This document shows, one piece after another, positions 38,592 through 48,843 of a stretch of DNA of 64,000 bases. The first letter of the stretch is position 1, and every line of letters begins with the position of its first letter. Source of the DNA: Escherichia coli (GTDB lineage Bacteria; Pseudomonadota; Gammaproteobacteria; Enterobacterales; Enterobacteriaceae). The stretch spans positions 3,534,001 through 3,598,000 of the forward strand of contig CP089930.1 in NCBI GenBank assembly GCA_021307345.1, written 5' to 3'. Below the pieces are notes generated by a model, which worked only from the letters and a program-made list of their open reading frames with translations, made no database searches and was not told the origin of the DNA. The position numbers and the translations under genes were made by a program.

Positions 38592-39388
38592 AACGGATTA
38601 ACGCTCTGACCATTGCTGGTACAGATCCGAGCGGTGGTGCGGGGATTCAGGCCGATCTTAAAACCTTCTCGGCACTTGGCGCTTATGGTTGCTCAGTTAT
38701 TACTGCACTGGTGGCGCAAAATACCCGTGGCGTACAGTCGGTGTATCGCATTGATCCTGATTTTGTCGCCGCCCAACTCGATTCGGTGTTCAGCGATGTG
38801 CGAATCGACACCACCAAAATCGGCATGTTGGCAGAAACCGATATCGTTGAAGCGGTGGCGGAACGGTTGCAACGTTATCAGATCCAAAACGTGGTGCTGG
38901 ATACCGTCATGCTGGCAAAAAGCGGCGACCCGCTGCTTTCACCTTCGGCGGTTGCTACGCTGCGCAGTCGATTATTGCCACAGGTTTCATTAATAACACC
39001 GAACTTGCCGGAAGCAGCTGCTTTGCTCGATGCGCCACACGCGCGTAATGAACAGGAAATGCTGGAGCAGGGACGTGAATTATTGGCGATGGGCTGTGGC
39101 GCTGTGCTAATGAAAGGCGGTCATCTGGATGATGAACAAAGCCCGGACTGGCTGTTTACCCGCGACGGTGAACAACGTTTTACCGCACCGCGCATTATGA
39201 CCAAAAACACCCACGGCACCGGTTGTACGCTCTCTGCGGCACTGGCGGCGTTGCGTCCGCGCCATACAAACTGGGGCGACACCGTACAGGAGGCAAAAAG
39301 CTGGCTGTCGGCAGCGTTAGCCCAGGCCGACACGCTGGAAGTCGGTCACGGGATTGGTCCGGTTCACCACTTCCACGCCTGGTGGTAA
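38588..39388 (+). CDS. thiD: Hydroxymethylpyrimidine/phosphomethylpyrimidine kinase
   Basis: A 266-aa kinase that makes HMP pyrophosphate for thiamine synthesis. It has [22 protein letters not shown] at the N-terminus (substrate site), [15 protein letters not shown] in the middle, and the catalytic [15 protein letters not shown]. It is translationally coupled to thiM through a 4-nt overlap. Confidence 0.97.
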   Translation: MKRINALTIAGTDPSGGAGIQADLKTFSALGAYGCSVITALVAQNTRGVQSVYRIDPDFVAAQLDSVFSDVRIDTTKIGMLAETDIVEAVAERLQRYQIQNVVLDTVMLAKSGDPLLSPSAVATLRSRLLPQVSLITPNLPEAAALLDAPHARNEQEMLEQGRELLAMGCGAVLMKGGHLDDEQSPDWLFTRDGEQRFTAPRIMTKNTHGTGCTLSAALAALRPRHTNWGDTVQEAKSWLSAALAQADTLEVGHGIGPVHHFHAWW

Positions 39389-39454
39389 GCGCCGTACTAT
39401 AGCTGCTTTGGTTATTGTCAGCTTTTTTTGTGCTGAAATTCAGGGATGAAACCA

Positions 39455-40273
39455 ATGCAGCTAAAAATCGTCAGTCGCAAAAAATTCACCGCCTTGTTAT
39501 GCGCTTTGGGGCTAATTTCCATCGTGGCGATTTATCCCCGCCAGACGGTGAATTTTTTCTATTCGACAGCAATTCAGATCAAAGACTACATCCACTTCTA
39601 CGGTTATCGCCCGGTTAAATCTTTCGCTATTCGCATACCTGCCAGTTACACCATTCATGGTATTGATGTTTCACGCTGGCAGGAGCGGATCGACTGGCAG
39701 CGTGTTGCAAAAATGCGCGACAACGGTATCCGCTTACAGTTTGCTTTTATTAAGGCTACGGAAGGCGAAAAGCTGGTTGACCCGTATTTTTCGCGCAACT
39801 GGCAAAGAAGCTGTGAAAATGGCCTGCTGCGTGGGGCGTATCACTATTTTTCTCCGTCGGTATCCGCTTCAGTTCAGGCCAGATTATTTCTGCAAACGGT
39901 GGATTTTGCCCACGGCGATTTCCCTGCCGTGCTGGACGTAGAAGAGCGAGGAAAATTATCGGCAAAAGAATTACGCAAACGGGTCAGTCAGTGGCTAAAA
40001 ATGGTCGAAAAAAGCACGGGAAAAAAGCCGATTATTTATGCTGGCGCGACGTTTTATCACACGAATCTGGCGGGCCATTTCAATGAATATCCGTGGTGGG
40101 TGGCTCACTATTATCAACGTCGTCCGGACAATGACGGAATGGCCTGGCGCTTCTGGCAGCATTCCGACCGTGGACAGGTAGATGGCATTAATGGTTCGGT
40201 GGATTTTAATGTGTTTAATGGCACGGCGGAGGAGTTGCAGGCATTCGTTGATGGGATTAAAGAAACGCCTTAA
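39455..40273 (+). CDS. yegX: GH25 lysozyme-like protein YegX
   Basis: A 272-aa protein with an uncleaved-looking N-terminal hydrophobic segment (FTALLCALGLISIVAIYP), then a glycoside hydrolase family 25 domain. Catalytic features are GIDVSRWQERIDW with the first Asp, FIKATEGEKLVDPYF, GAYHYFSPS and the acidic pair in PAVLDVEERG. It is probably membrane-anchored and acts on peptidoglycan. The start MQLKIVSRKK at 39455 is used instead of an in-frame ATG at 39446. It lies between thiD and yegW; its physiological role is unknown. Confidence 0.92.
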   Translation: MQLKIVSRKKFTALLCALGLISIVAIYPRQTVNFFYSTAIQIKDYIHFYGYRPVKSFAIRIPASYTIHGIDVSRWQERIDWQRVAKMRDNGIRLQFAFIKATEGEKLVDPYFSRNWQRSCENGLLRGAYHYFSPSVSASVQARLFLQTVDFAHGDFPAVLDVEERGKLSAKELRKRVSQWLKMVEKSTGKKPIIYAGATFYHTNLAGHFNEYPWWVAHYYQRRPDNDGMAWRFWQHSDRGQVDGINGSVDFNVFNGTAEELQAFVDGIKETP

Positions 40274-40324
40274 ATAAGAAGCAGTGATATACTCCCACAA
40301 GACTCCCCGGCAGGAAAAAGACAA

Positions 40325-41071
40325 ATGGAACAAGCGCATACCCAGCTTATTGCCCAACTGAATGAACGTATTTTAGCGGCGGACAACACGCCGCTTTATA
40401 TTAAGTTTGCCGAAACGGTAAAAAATGCCGTGCGTAGCGGGGTTCTGGAGCATGGCAATATTTTGCCCGGCGAACGCGATTTAAGTCAGTTAACCGGCGT
40501 TTCGCGCATTACGGTGCGCAAGGCGATGCAGGCGCTGGAAGAAGAGGGCGTGGTGACGCGTTCGCGTGGTTACGGCACGCAGATCAACAACATCTTCGAA
40601 TACTCGTTAAAAGAAGCGCGAGGCTTTTCGCAGCAGGTGGTGTTGCGCGGTAAAAAGCCCGACACGCTGTGGGTTAACAAGCGAGTGGTAGAGTGCCCTG
40701 AAGAAGTCGCGCAGCAGCTGGCGGTTGAAGCAGGAAGTGATGTCTTCTTGCTTAAGCGCATTCGCTACGTGGATGAAGAAGCGGTATCGATTGAGGAGTC
40801 GTGGGTTCCTGCGCATTTAATTCATGATGTTGATGCTATCGGTATTTCTCTTTATGACTACTTTCGCAGTCAGCATATTTTTCCAAAGCGTACCCGTTCC
40901 CGCGTTAGCGCCCGAATGCCGGATGCCGAGTTTCAGTCACATATTCAGTTAGATAGCAAAATACCGGTGCTGGTGATCAAGCAAGTGGCGCTTGACCAAC
41001 AGCAACGGCCTATTGAGTACAGCATCAGTCACTGTCGCAGCGATCTATACGTTTTTGTTTGCGAGGAGTAG
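40325..41071 (+). CDS. yegW: GntR/HutC-family regulator YegW
   Basis: A 248-aa DNA-binding repressor. The N-terminal winged helix (about 20-90) has GNILPGERDLSQLTGVSRIT and VRKAMQALEEEGVV; the C-terminal UTRA effector domain (about 105-245) has SIEESWVPAHLI. Beside the yegTUV operon, it probably controls it in response to a nucleoside-like compound. Its 3' end overlaps the convergent yegV by 27 bp. Confidence 0.93.
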   Translation: MEQAHTQLIAQLNERILAADNTPLYIKFAETVKNAVRSGVLEHGNILPGERDLSQLTGVSRITVRKAMQALEEEGVVTRSRGYGTQINNIFEYSLKEARGFSQQVVLRGKKPDTLWVNKRVVECPEEVAQQLAVEAGSDVFLLKRIRYVDEEAVSIEESWVPAHLIHDVDAIGISLYDYFRSQHIFPKRTRSRVSARMPDAEFQSHIQLDSKIPVLVIKQVALDQQQRPIEYSISHCRSDLYVFVCEE

Positions 41072-42010
41072 TTCCTCGCGCGTTGGCGCGCAATCACCGC
41101 CGCGATGTCCGACAACCCACGATGCCACCGCATTACCCAGCAGCACTGCGTCTGCCAGCGGTAAACCGGAGGCCAGCCCGGCAAGTACGCCACCTGCATG
41201 ACTGTCGCCCGCCCCAATGGTGTCTACAACTTGCGTTGGAAATGCCGGAACGCAGCCAGAAGCGCCGTTGCTGAAATACCAGGCACCTTCTTTATCCAGA
41301 CGAACGATCAATGGCGCGGAAAATTTCTCCTGCCACTGCTTGCCAAGTGTTGTTATATCTGCGGATAAAGCAAAACGTTCGGCAGCAATCTCAGCCTCCT
41401 GGCGATTAAGCGACACCAGCGGTCGACAAGCCATGATCCGCGCCAGTAATGCATCCGGGATATCGCCAATACGAGGGCCAAAATCAATAAACGGCGTCAC
41501 GTCTTGCAGTCCCTCCAGCCAATCCACTAACAATTCGCCGCAGGGCGAGGCCAGTTGATAACCAGAAAAATAGAGCAGGCTACCAGGTGCAACGGTTAGT
41601 CGCGCCAGCCACTGGTGATTCCACTGATTTTCCACACCGCTGAACGACATAAAAGTGCGTTCGCCATCCGGCTCAACCAGCGCCAGACACCAGCCGTTAT
41701 CACCTTCGGCGTTATCGATCAGGCTGATTAATCCCTCTTTTGCCATCCGGTTGCGAATAATCTCCGCCCACACCCCCTGACCGAGCGGCAGGGCGTTACC
41801 CGCTTCGATACCGAGGCGCTTTAACGCTACGGCAATGTTCAACGCACAGCCGCCAACATTTACGCTCTGCTGTTTCAGTTCGATATCGCACCCGCGCCAG
41901 GGCAGGGCGTAAGCGTCGGCGATCACATCAATGACCGCCGCGCCAATTACCATAACCGGCTGACGCGTGGTTAATTCAGGCAGCTGCGTGTGTAATCGAG
42001 CGCCGCTCAT
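41045..42010 (-). CDS. yegV: PfkB-family sugar/nucleoside kinase YegV
   Basis: A 321-aa ribokinase-family enzyme. The PfkB signature with the catalytic base is VVDTIGAGDSHAGGVLAGLA near the C-terminus, and N-terminal VGGCALNIAVALKRLG is the substrate loop. It overlaps yegU by 4 nt (42007-42010). The operon yegTUV pairs a nucleoside-type transporter, an ADP-ribosylglycohydrolase homologue and this kinase, suggesting uptake and cleavage of a ribosyl compound. Substrate unproven. Confidence 0.93.
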   Translation of the reverse strand: MSGARLHTQLPELTTRQPVMVIGAAVIDVIADAYALPWRGCDIELKQQSVNVGGCALNIAVALKRLGIEAGNALPLGQGVWAEIIRNRMAKEGLISLIDNAEGDNGWCLALVEPDGERTFMSFSGVENQWNHQWLARLTVAPGSLLYFSGYQLASPCGELLVDWLEGLQDVTPFIDFGPRIGDIPDALLARIMACRPLVSLNRQEAEIAAERFALSADITTLGKQWQEKFSAPLIVRLDKEGAWYFSNGASGCVPAFPTQVVDTIGAGDSHAGGVLAGLASGLPLADAVLLGNAVASWVVGHRGGDCAPTREELLLANKNV

Positions 42011-43011
42011 ACCGCCTCCCGTTGTTGGCGATACTTCGCCAGCTCCGTGGCGTAATGGTTGAAATCAAGCTGATTTACCGCATCCAGCTCCGCCTTTAAT
42101 GCCGGATCGATAGCATTAACGCCATGCAGCGCGCCACAAATTGCCGTCGCCATAGCACCGATGGTGTCTGTGTCGCCGCCAAGATTGGCGCACAGGACGG
42201 CGCAGCGGTTAGGATCGGTTTGTGCCAGTTCAACCAGCGCAATGGTGCATGGAACGGACTCGATAGTGCTGGTGCCCGCGCCAACCACCTGGTAAAGCTG
42301 TTCGCTGGCGGATTCGGTGCCGTCGGCGTGACGAACAATCTTCAGCGCAATCTCCAGACGCGCCGCCAGTGAGGCGCTGAACGTGGTGATGCGTTTTTGT
42401 TGAGCATGTCGCGCAATCGAAGGCAGTGAATCAACAATCGCTGACCAGCTTTCTCCGTCAATGGCACGAGAAATCGCCCATGCGATGACTACCGCGCCTG
42501 CAACCGCCAGATCGGATTTGTGGGTCGGGCTGGATGCCAGCGCCACATCATCAATAAAGGAATCAACATTGCGCGCCGGAAGTAAACAACCCAATGGTGA
42601 GACGCGCATCGCGGCACCGTTGGTCACGCCATTGTTTTCCAGTTCAGCAACGGGCTTTCCGTCGCGAATGGCGTTAAGCGCAATTTTTGAGGTCGGGCCA
42701 AGCACGTTTTTGTTGAAAGCGTCGAAACGCAGCGCCCAGTCGAGAATATTACGCCCAATCAGATCCGGGTCTATCTCGCCTTCACGTTCCAGCAGCGCAT
42801 CCGCCAGACACAGCGCCATCGAGGTATCATCGGTGAATTCGGCGCGGTTAAAATAACAGGCCGCGTTATTCTCCTTTGGTCCAGGCAGAAAACGGTCAAT
42901 CCAGCCAAAGTGTGCTTTAACGCGGCTGCGTGGCCAAAGCTCGGAGGGCATCCCCATCGCATCCCCTAACGCCTGCCCATAAAGAGCACCGAGAATACGT
43001 TCTGTTTTCAT
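42007..43011 (-). CDS. yegU: ADP-ribosylglycohydrolase family protein YegU
   Basis: A 334-aa protein of the ADP-ribosylation/crystallin J1 family. Two metal-binding acidic clusters are present: EFTDDTSMALCLADAL and GGDTDTIGAMATAICGA. It may split a ribose-base bond in the compound brought in by YegT. It overlaps yegT by 4 nt (43008-43011) and yegV by 4 nt, so the three are coupled. Confidence 0.92.
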   Translation of the reverse strand: MKTERILGALYGQALGDAMGMPSELWPRSRVKAHFGWIDRFLPGPKENNAACYFNRAEFTDDTSMALCLADALLEREGEIDPDLIGRNILDWALRFDAFNKNVLGPTSKIALNAIRDGKPVAELENNGVTNGAAMRVSPLGCLLPARNVDSFIDDVALASSPTHKSDLAVAGAVVIAWAISRAIDGESWSAIVDSLPSIARHAQQKRITTFSASLAARLEIALKIVRHADGTESASEQLYQVVGAGTSTIESVPCTIALVELAQTDPNRCAVLCANLGGDTDTIGAMATAICGALHGVNAIDPALKAELDAVNQLDFNHYATELAKYRQQREAV

Positions 43012-44285
43012 TTTGCTTCCTCTTGTGTCAACGCAATATCGCGATCATCGACCTTGATAGCCGTAATTTCGTTGTCTGATTCGCGGAAAAAAATCATGAA
43101 CAGCACGGCGATAATGGCAATCATCACCGCGCCGAAAGTCCACATTCCAGCCCAGTTGAAAGTCAGTCCGTTTACCGGCTCCTGATAAGCGAACATCTTT
43201 TCCATCATCACGCCGCCAAGACGATAACCGAGCAAACTGCCGAAGCCCTGGCAGCAGAGTGTGATCAGCCCCTGCGCGGCGGTACGCATATGCACGGGGG
43301 CTTTTTTATCGACATAGATGTAGGCGGTAACGTAGTAAAAATCGTAACTTACGCCGTGCAGCAAAATGCCGAGGAATAATAGCGCGTAGGTGAAATATTC
43401 ATCCGCACTGCCGTAAATAAAGAAGCCATAGCGAATTGCGGCAGTGACCAGACCAAGCAATAATACCTTTTTGATACCAAAGCGTTTAGTGAAAAACGGC
43501 AATGCCAGCATAAAGAAGATTTCAGAGAACTGGCCGAGCGTCATCCAGCCGGTGGCGTTTTTCATGCCGACTTCGGTCAGATAACCGTTGGCAAAGATGT
43601 AATAGAACGCCAGTGGCATCGCAAACAGGAATGAACAGAAGAAAAAGACGAGGAAGTTTTTATCGCGCAGCAGGATCAGCGCATCCAGGCCGAGCATGAC
43701 TTTAATGTCCATTTTGCCGGTGCTTTTTGGCGGCGTGTCGGGCAGGAAAAACGCAAACACACCGAGCAGAGCAGAACTTCCGGCGGTAATCAGCAGCGGG
43801 ATGTTAGTCGGTGAGATATCGGCATACCCCAGCATTTGCGGCAAGAATCCACATGCCAGACCAGAGGCAATCCAGCCGATAGTGCCCATCACACGAATGC
43901 GCGGGAAATCACGCTCCACATCCGGCACGTTGGCAAAAGCGATACTGTTAGTCAGCGCAATGGTCGGCATATAGGTTAGCGAGTAGGCCAGCAGTAACGG
44001 GAAGAACCCGGCAAAAGTGGTCTGTTGCGCGGCGAAATACATCAGCACCGCACCAGCGAACATCAATACCGCCAGCACTTTCTGCGCCGAGAAAAAGCGG
44101 TCAGTGATGGAGCCAACCAGAATCGGCGACAGGATCGCCGCAATGGCAGTACAGGCATACGACCAGCCAATCTCTCCGGCGCTAAAACCGCTTTTACTTA
44201 ACCACAACCACAATGGCACAAACCACGCGCCCCAGATAAACCATTCAACAAACATCATGAACGACAGCTTTGCTGTTGTTTTCAT
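43008..44285 (-). CDS. yegT: Nucleoside:H+ symporter family transporter YegT
   Basis: A 425-aa inner-membrane transporter with 12 predicted helices. The N-terminus MKTTAKLSFMMFVEWFIWGAWFVP is characteristic of the NHS family, as in NupG and XapB. It opens the yegTUV operon. The likely substrate is a nucleoside or related ribosyl compound; the precise one is not known. Confidence 0.93.
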   Translation of the reverse strand: MKTTAKLSFMMFVEWFIWGAWFVPLWLWLSKSGFSAGEIGWSYACTAIAAILSPILVGSITDRFFSAQKVLAVLMFAGAVLMYFAAQQTTFAGFFPLLLAYSLTYMPTIALTNSIAFANVPDVERDFPRIRVMGTIGWIASGLACGFLPQMLGYADISPTNIPLLITAGSSALLGVFAFFLPDTPPKSTGKMDIKVMLGLDALILLRDKNFLVFFFCSFLFAMPLAFYYIFANGYLTEVGMKNATGWMTLGQFSEIFFMLALPFFTKRFGIKKVLLLGLVTAAIRYGFFIYGSADEYFTYALLFLGILLHGVSYDFYYVTAYIYVDKKAPVHMRTAAQGLITLCCQGFGSLLGYRLGGVMMEKMFAYQEPVNGLTFNWAGMWTFGAVMIAIIAVLFMIFFRESDNEITAIKVDDRDIALTQEEAK

Positions 44286-44475
44286 CTTTTAATTCCTTCA
44301 TGACAGGTAATGTAAGGTACGCGCTGACAATACCACCTAATAATACCTTTTAAATACCTTTGCGATGAAAACTTGACCGCTGTAACACTTTTTTTGATGA
44401 ATCGAGCCAACAGAAAACGCTGAAAAAACATCCTGAGAATGGAAAAAATAGCCCGTAACGACCAGGATTATGATT

Positions 44476-44491
44476 GCCCGCAAAGGCGGGC
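44476..44491. other. Hairpin in the fbaB leader
   Basis: GCCCGC/GCGGGC with a 4-nt loop is bounded by GATTG and CAATC 6 nt further out, inside the interval before fbaB. The rest of 44286-44540 has no ORF; it should hold the yegT and fbaB promoters. Confidence 0.4.
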
Positions 44492-44540
44492 CAGGACAAT
44501 CCATAGCCGATATCCAATCGGAATTTACGGGAGCATAGTA

Positions 44541-45593
44541 ATGACAGATATTGCGCAGTTGCTTGGCAAAGATGCCGACAACCTTTTACAGCATCGTTGT
44601 ATGACTATTCCTTCTGACCAGCTTTATCTCCCCGGACATGACTACGTAGATCGCGTGATGATTGACAATAATCGCCCGCCAGCGGTGTTACGTAATATGC
44701 AGACGCTGTACAACACCGGGCGTCTGGCGGGAACGGGATACCTTTCCATTTTGCCGGTTGATCAGGGCGTCGAGCACTCTGCCGGAGCTTCATTTGCCGC
44801 TAACCCGCTCTACTTTGACCCGAAAAATATTGTTGAACTGGCGATTGAAGCGGGCTGTAACTGTGTGGCGTCAACCTACGGCGTGCTGGCATCGGTATCG
44901 CGGCGTTACGCGCACCGCATTCCGTTCCTCGTCAAACTCAACCATAACGAGACGCTAAGTTACCCGAACACCTACGATCAAACGCTATATGCCAGCGTAG
45001 AGCAGGCGTTCAATATGGGCGCGGTGGCGGTTGGTGCAACCATTTATTTTGGCTCAGAAGAGTCACGTCGCCAGATTGAAGAAATTTCTGCGGCCTTTGA
45101 ACGTGCGCATGAACTGGGCATGGTGACCGTGCTGTGGGCCTATTTGCGTAATTCCGCCTTTAAGAAAGAGGGCGTTGATTACCACGTTTCCGCCGACCTG
45201 ACCGGTCAGGCGAACCATCTGGCGGCGACCATTGGCGCGGACATCGTCAAACAGAAAATGGCGGAAAATAACGGTGGCTATAAAGCGATTAATTACGGCT
45301 ACACCGACGATCGCGTGTACAGCAAGCTGACCAGCGAAAACCCGATTGATCTGGTGCGTTATCAGTTAGCTAACTGCTATATGGGGCGCGCAGGGTTGAT
45401 TAACTCCGGTGGTGCTGCGGGCGGTGAAACTGACCTTAGCGATGCGGTGCGTACTGCGGTTATCAACAAACGCGCAGGCGGAATGGGGCTGATCCTCGGA
45501 CGTAAAGCGTTCAAGAAATCGATGGCCGACGGCGTGAAACTGATTAACGCCGTGCAGGACGTTTATCTTGATAGCAAAATTACTATCGCCTGA
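44541..45593 (+). CDS. fbaB: Class I fructose-bisphosphate aldolase FbaB
   Basis: A 350-aa Schiff-base aldolase of the DhnA type that cleaves and forms fructose 1,6-bisphosphate, mainly for gluconeogenesis. Visible features are [26 protein letters not shown] and the active-site Lys region [20 protein letters not shown], with the phosphate-binding [16 protein letters not shown] at 44541 follows ACGGGAG; an upstream in-frame extension to 44439 runs through a leader hairpin and is rejected. Confidence 0.97.
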   Translation: MTDIAQLLGKDADNLLQHRCMTIPSDQLYLPGHDYVDRVMIDNNRPPAVLRNMQTLYNTGRLAGTGYLSILPVDQGVEHSAGASFAANPLYFDPKNIVELAIEAGCNCVASTYGVLASVSRRYAHRIPFLVKLNHNETLSYPNTYDQTLYASVEQAFNMGAVAVGATIYFGSEESRRQIEEISAAFERAHELGMVTVLWAYLRNSAFKKEGVDYHVSADLTGQANHLAATIGADIVKQKMAENNGGYKAINYGYTDDRVYSKLTSENPIDLVRYQLANCYMGRAGLINSGGAAGGETDLSDAVRTAVINKRAGGMGLILGRKAFKKSMADGVKLINAVQDVYLDSKITIA

Positions 45594-45620
45594 TACGTTT
45601 TAAACGAACAGCACTGCCCC

Positions 45621-45748
<128 letters not shown>

Positions 45749-45770
45749 AAAACCACTCGCACTTTGTTAC

Positions 45771-45797
45771 GGCTTCCCCACGGGAGGCCTTTTTTTT
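45771..45797 (+). terminator. Intrinsic terminator upstream of gatY
   Basis: GGCTTCC/GGGAGGCC with a short loop is followed by eight T. It ends fbaB transcription after the REP cluster. Confidence 0.75.
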
Positions 45798-45835
45798 GTC
45801 TGTTATTGCTGGATTAATTTTCATTTTGTCGTTTT

Positions 45836-45855
45836 TGTGATCGTTATCTCGACAT
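45836..45855 (+). promoter_or_regulatory. Candidate CRP site/gat promoter region
   Basis: TGTGATCGTTATCTCGACAT has one consensus CRP half-site (TGTGA) and a weak second half. A TATATT -10-like box lies 25-30 nt downstream (in TTATATTTTG). The gat operon is known to be CRP-activated and GatR-repressed. Assignment is by eye. Confidence 0.4.
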
Positions 45856-45859
45856 TTAA

Positions 45860-46768
<909 letters not shown>

Positions 46769-46796
46769 CGCATCTGCCATTTAACAAGGAAAAACC

Positions 46797-48059
46797 ATGA
46801 AAACGTTAATTGCCCGGCATAAAGCCGGTGAACATATCGGAATTTGTTCAGTCTGTTCGGCGCATCCGTTGGTTATTGAAGCGGCGCTGGCTTTCGATCT
46901 CAACAGCACACGCAAAGTGCTGATTGAAGCAACGTCAAACCAGGTCAATCAATTTGGCGGTTATACCGGAATGACACCGGCAGATTTTCGCGAATTTGTT
47001 TTTGCGATTGCCGATAGAGTTGGGTTTGCGCGCGAGCGCATTATTCTTGGCGGTGATCATCTGGGGCCAAACTGCTGGCAGCAAGAAAATGCGGATGCGG
47101 CGATGGAAAAATCCGTCGAACTGGTAAAGGCATATGTTCGTGCCGGTTTCAGTAAAATTCATCTTGATGCGTCAATGTCCTGTGCGGGTGATCCTGTACC
47201 GTTAGTGCCAGAAACGGTTGCTGAACGTGCCGCTGTACTTTGCTTTGCTGCGGAAAGCGTGGCGACAGATTGCCAGCGTGAACAACTGACTTATGTGATT
47301 GGCACCGAAGTTCCGGTTCCGGGCGGTGAGGCCAGCGCCATTCAGTCGGTGCACATCACAAGGGTAGAAGATGCCGCCAATACTTTACGTACACATCAAA
47401 AAGCGTTTATTGCCCGTGGCCTGACAGAGGCGTTAACGCGCGTGATTGCGATAGTGGTACAGCCTGGCTTGGAATTTGATCACAGCAATATTATCCATTA
47501 TCAGCCGCAAGAAGCGCAGGCGCTGGCGCAATGGATAGAAAACACCAGAATGGTTTATGAAGCACATTCCACCGATTACCAGACCCGGGCGGCGTATCGG
47601 GAATTAGTACGCGATCACTTTGCCATTTTGAAAGTAGGGCCAGCATTAACCTTTGCTTTACGCGAGGCGATATTTGCTCTGGCGCAAATTGAGCGGGAAC
47701 TTATCGCGCCGGAAAATCGCAGCAGTTGTCTTGACGTGATTGAAGAAGTCATGCTCGACGAACCGCAATACTGGAAAAAATATTACCGTACTGGATTTAA
47801 CGATTCTTTACTGGATATTCGTTATAGCCTTTCTGATCGTATCCGTTATTACTGGCCGCATAGCCGAATTAAAAATAGCGTCGAGATGATGATAGCTAAC
47901 CTTGACGGTGTCGAAATTCCACTGGGTATAATTAGTCAGTATTTACCAAAGCAATTTGAACGCATCCAGAGTGAGGAACTCAAGGCGATACCACATCAGC
48001 TTATTATGGATAAAATTTTTGATGTTCTGCGCGCCTATCGTTACGGTTGTGCAAAATAA
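46797..48059 (+). CDS. gatZ: Tagatose-bisphosphate aldolase subunit GatZ
   Basis: Non-catalytic 420-aa partner of GatY, acting as a chaperone-like subunit. The family features are [43 protein letters not shown] and the C-terminal YRYGC. Located 28 nt after gatY. The KbaZ/GatZ family resembles inactive aldolases. Confidence 0.95.
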   Translation: MKTLIARHKAGEHIGICSVCSAHPLVIEAALAFDLNSTRKVLIEATSNQVNQFGGYTGMTPADFREFVFAIADRVGFARERIILGGDHLGPNCWQQENADAAMEKSVELVKAYVRAGFSKIHLDASMSCAGDPVPLVPETVAERAAVLCFAAESVATDCQREQLTYVIGTEVPVPGGEASAIQSVHITRVEDAANTLRTHQKAFIARGLTEALTRVIAIVVQPGLEFDHSNIIHYQPQEAQALAQWIENTRMVYEAHSTDYQTRAAYRELVRDHFAILKVGPALTFALREAIFALAQIERELIAPENRSSCLDVIEEVMLDEPQYWKKYYRTGFNDSLLDIRYSLSDRIRYYWPHSRIKNSVEMMIANLDGVEIPLGIISQYLPKQFERIQSEELKAIPHQLIMDKIFDVLRAYRYGCAK

Positions 48060-48071
48060 TAAGGATGTAAT

Positions 48072-48524
48072 ATGACAAAGCTATTTGTTCGTAGCGATAT
48101 TTCTTTTGCCAATCGCCGCGAAGCACTAACCCATATTGGCAACGAAATGGTCGCGCGAGGCGTTGTTCATGACTCCTGGCCGCAGGCATTAATTGGCAGA
48201 GAAGCGGAGTTCCCCACCGGGATCATGCTGGAACAGCACGCCATTGCAATACCGCACTGCGAGGCGATTCATGCAAAAACGTCAGCCATTTATCTGTTAA
48301 GACTCGTGGATAAAATCAATTTTCAGCAAGCAGATGATGATAATGAAGTGGCGGTTTCATTAATCATCGCCCTGATTGTAGAAAATCCACAGCAGCAACT
48401 GAAACTTTTACGCCGTTTATTTGGCAAGCTGCAACAACCCGATGTGGTCGAAACGCTTATCAGCATTCCTGAAGTGCAATTAATGGAATATTTCAAAACA
48501 TCTGTTTTAGATTCAAATGAATAA
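48072..48524 (+). CDS. gatA: Galactitol PTS enzyme IIA (GatA)
   Basis: A 150-aa cytoplasmic EIIA domain of the fructose/mannitol type. The phospho-acceptor is H62 (IAIPHCEAIH). It receives phosphate from HPr and passes it to GatB. Begins 12 nt after gatZ. Confidence 0.95.
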   Translation: MTKLFVRSDISFANRREALTHIGNEMVARGVVHDSWPQALIGREAEFPTGIMLEQHAIAIPHCEAIHAKTSAIYLLRLVDKINFQQADDDNEVAVSLIIALIVENPQQQLKLLRRLFGKLQQPDVVETLISIPEVQLMEYFKTSVLDSNE

Positions 48525-48555
48525 AATCCCTCTGTACTAATAAAAAGGACTATTT

Positions 48556-48840
48556 ATGAAACGCAAGATTATTGTCGCTTGCGGAGGCGCGGTTGCGACT
48601 TCTACGATGGCGGCGGAAGAAATTAAAGAGCTGTGTCAGAGCCATAATATCCCTGTTGAATTAATCCAGTGTCGGGTTAATGAAATAGAAACTTATATGG
48701 ATGGTGTCCATCTGATTTGTACGACTGCCAAAGTTGACCGCAGTTTTGGTGATATTCCGTTAGTTCACGGTATGCCTTTTGTTTCTGGTGTAGGGATCGA
48801 AGCATTACAAAATAAAATTCTGACTATCTTACAGGGGTGA
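48556..48840 (+). CDS. gatB: Galactitol PTS enzyme IIB (GatB)
   Basis: A 94-aa EIIB with the phosphorylated Cys9 in the P-loop-like [15 protein letters not shown]. It transfers the phosphate to galactitol while GatC imports it, giving galactitol 1-phosphate. GatC starts 3 nt later. Confidence 0.95.
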   Translation: MKRKIIVACGGAVATSTMAAEEIKELCQSHNIPVELIQCRVNEIETYMDGVHLICTTAKVDRSFGDIPLVHGMPFVSGVGIEALQNKILTILQG

Positions 48841-48843
48841 CCT

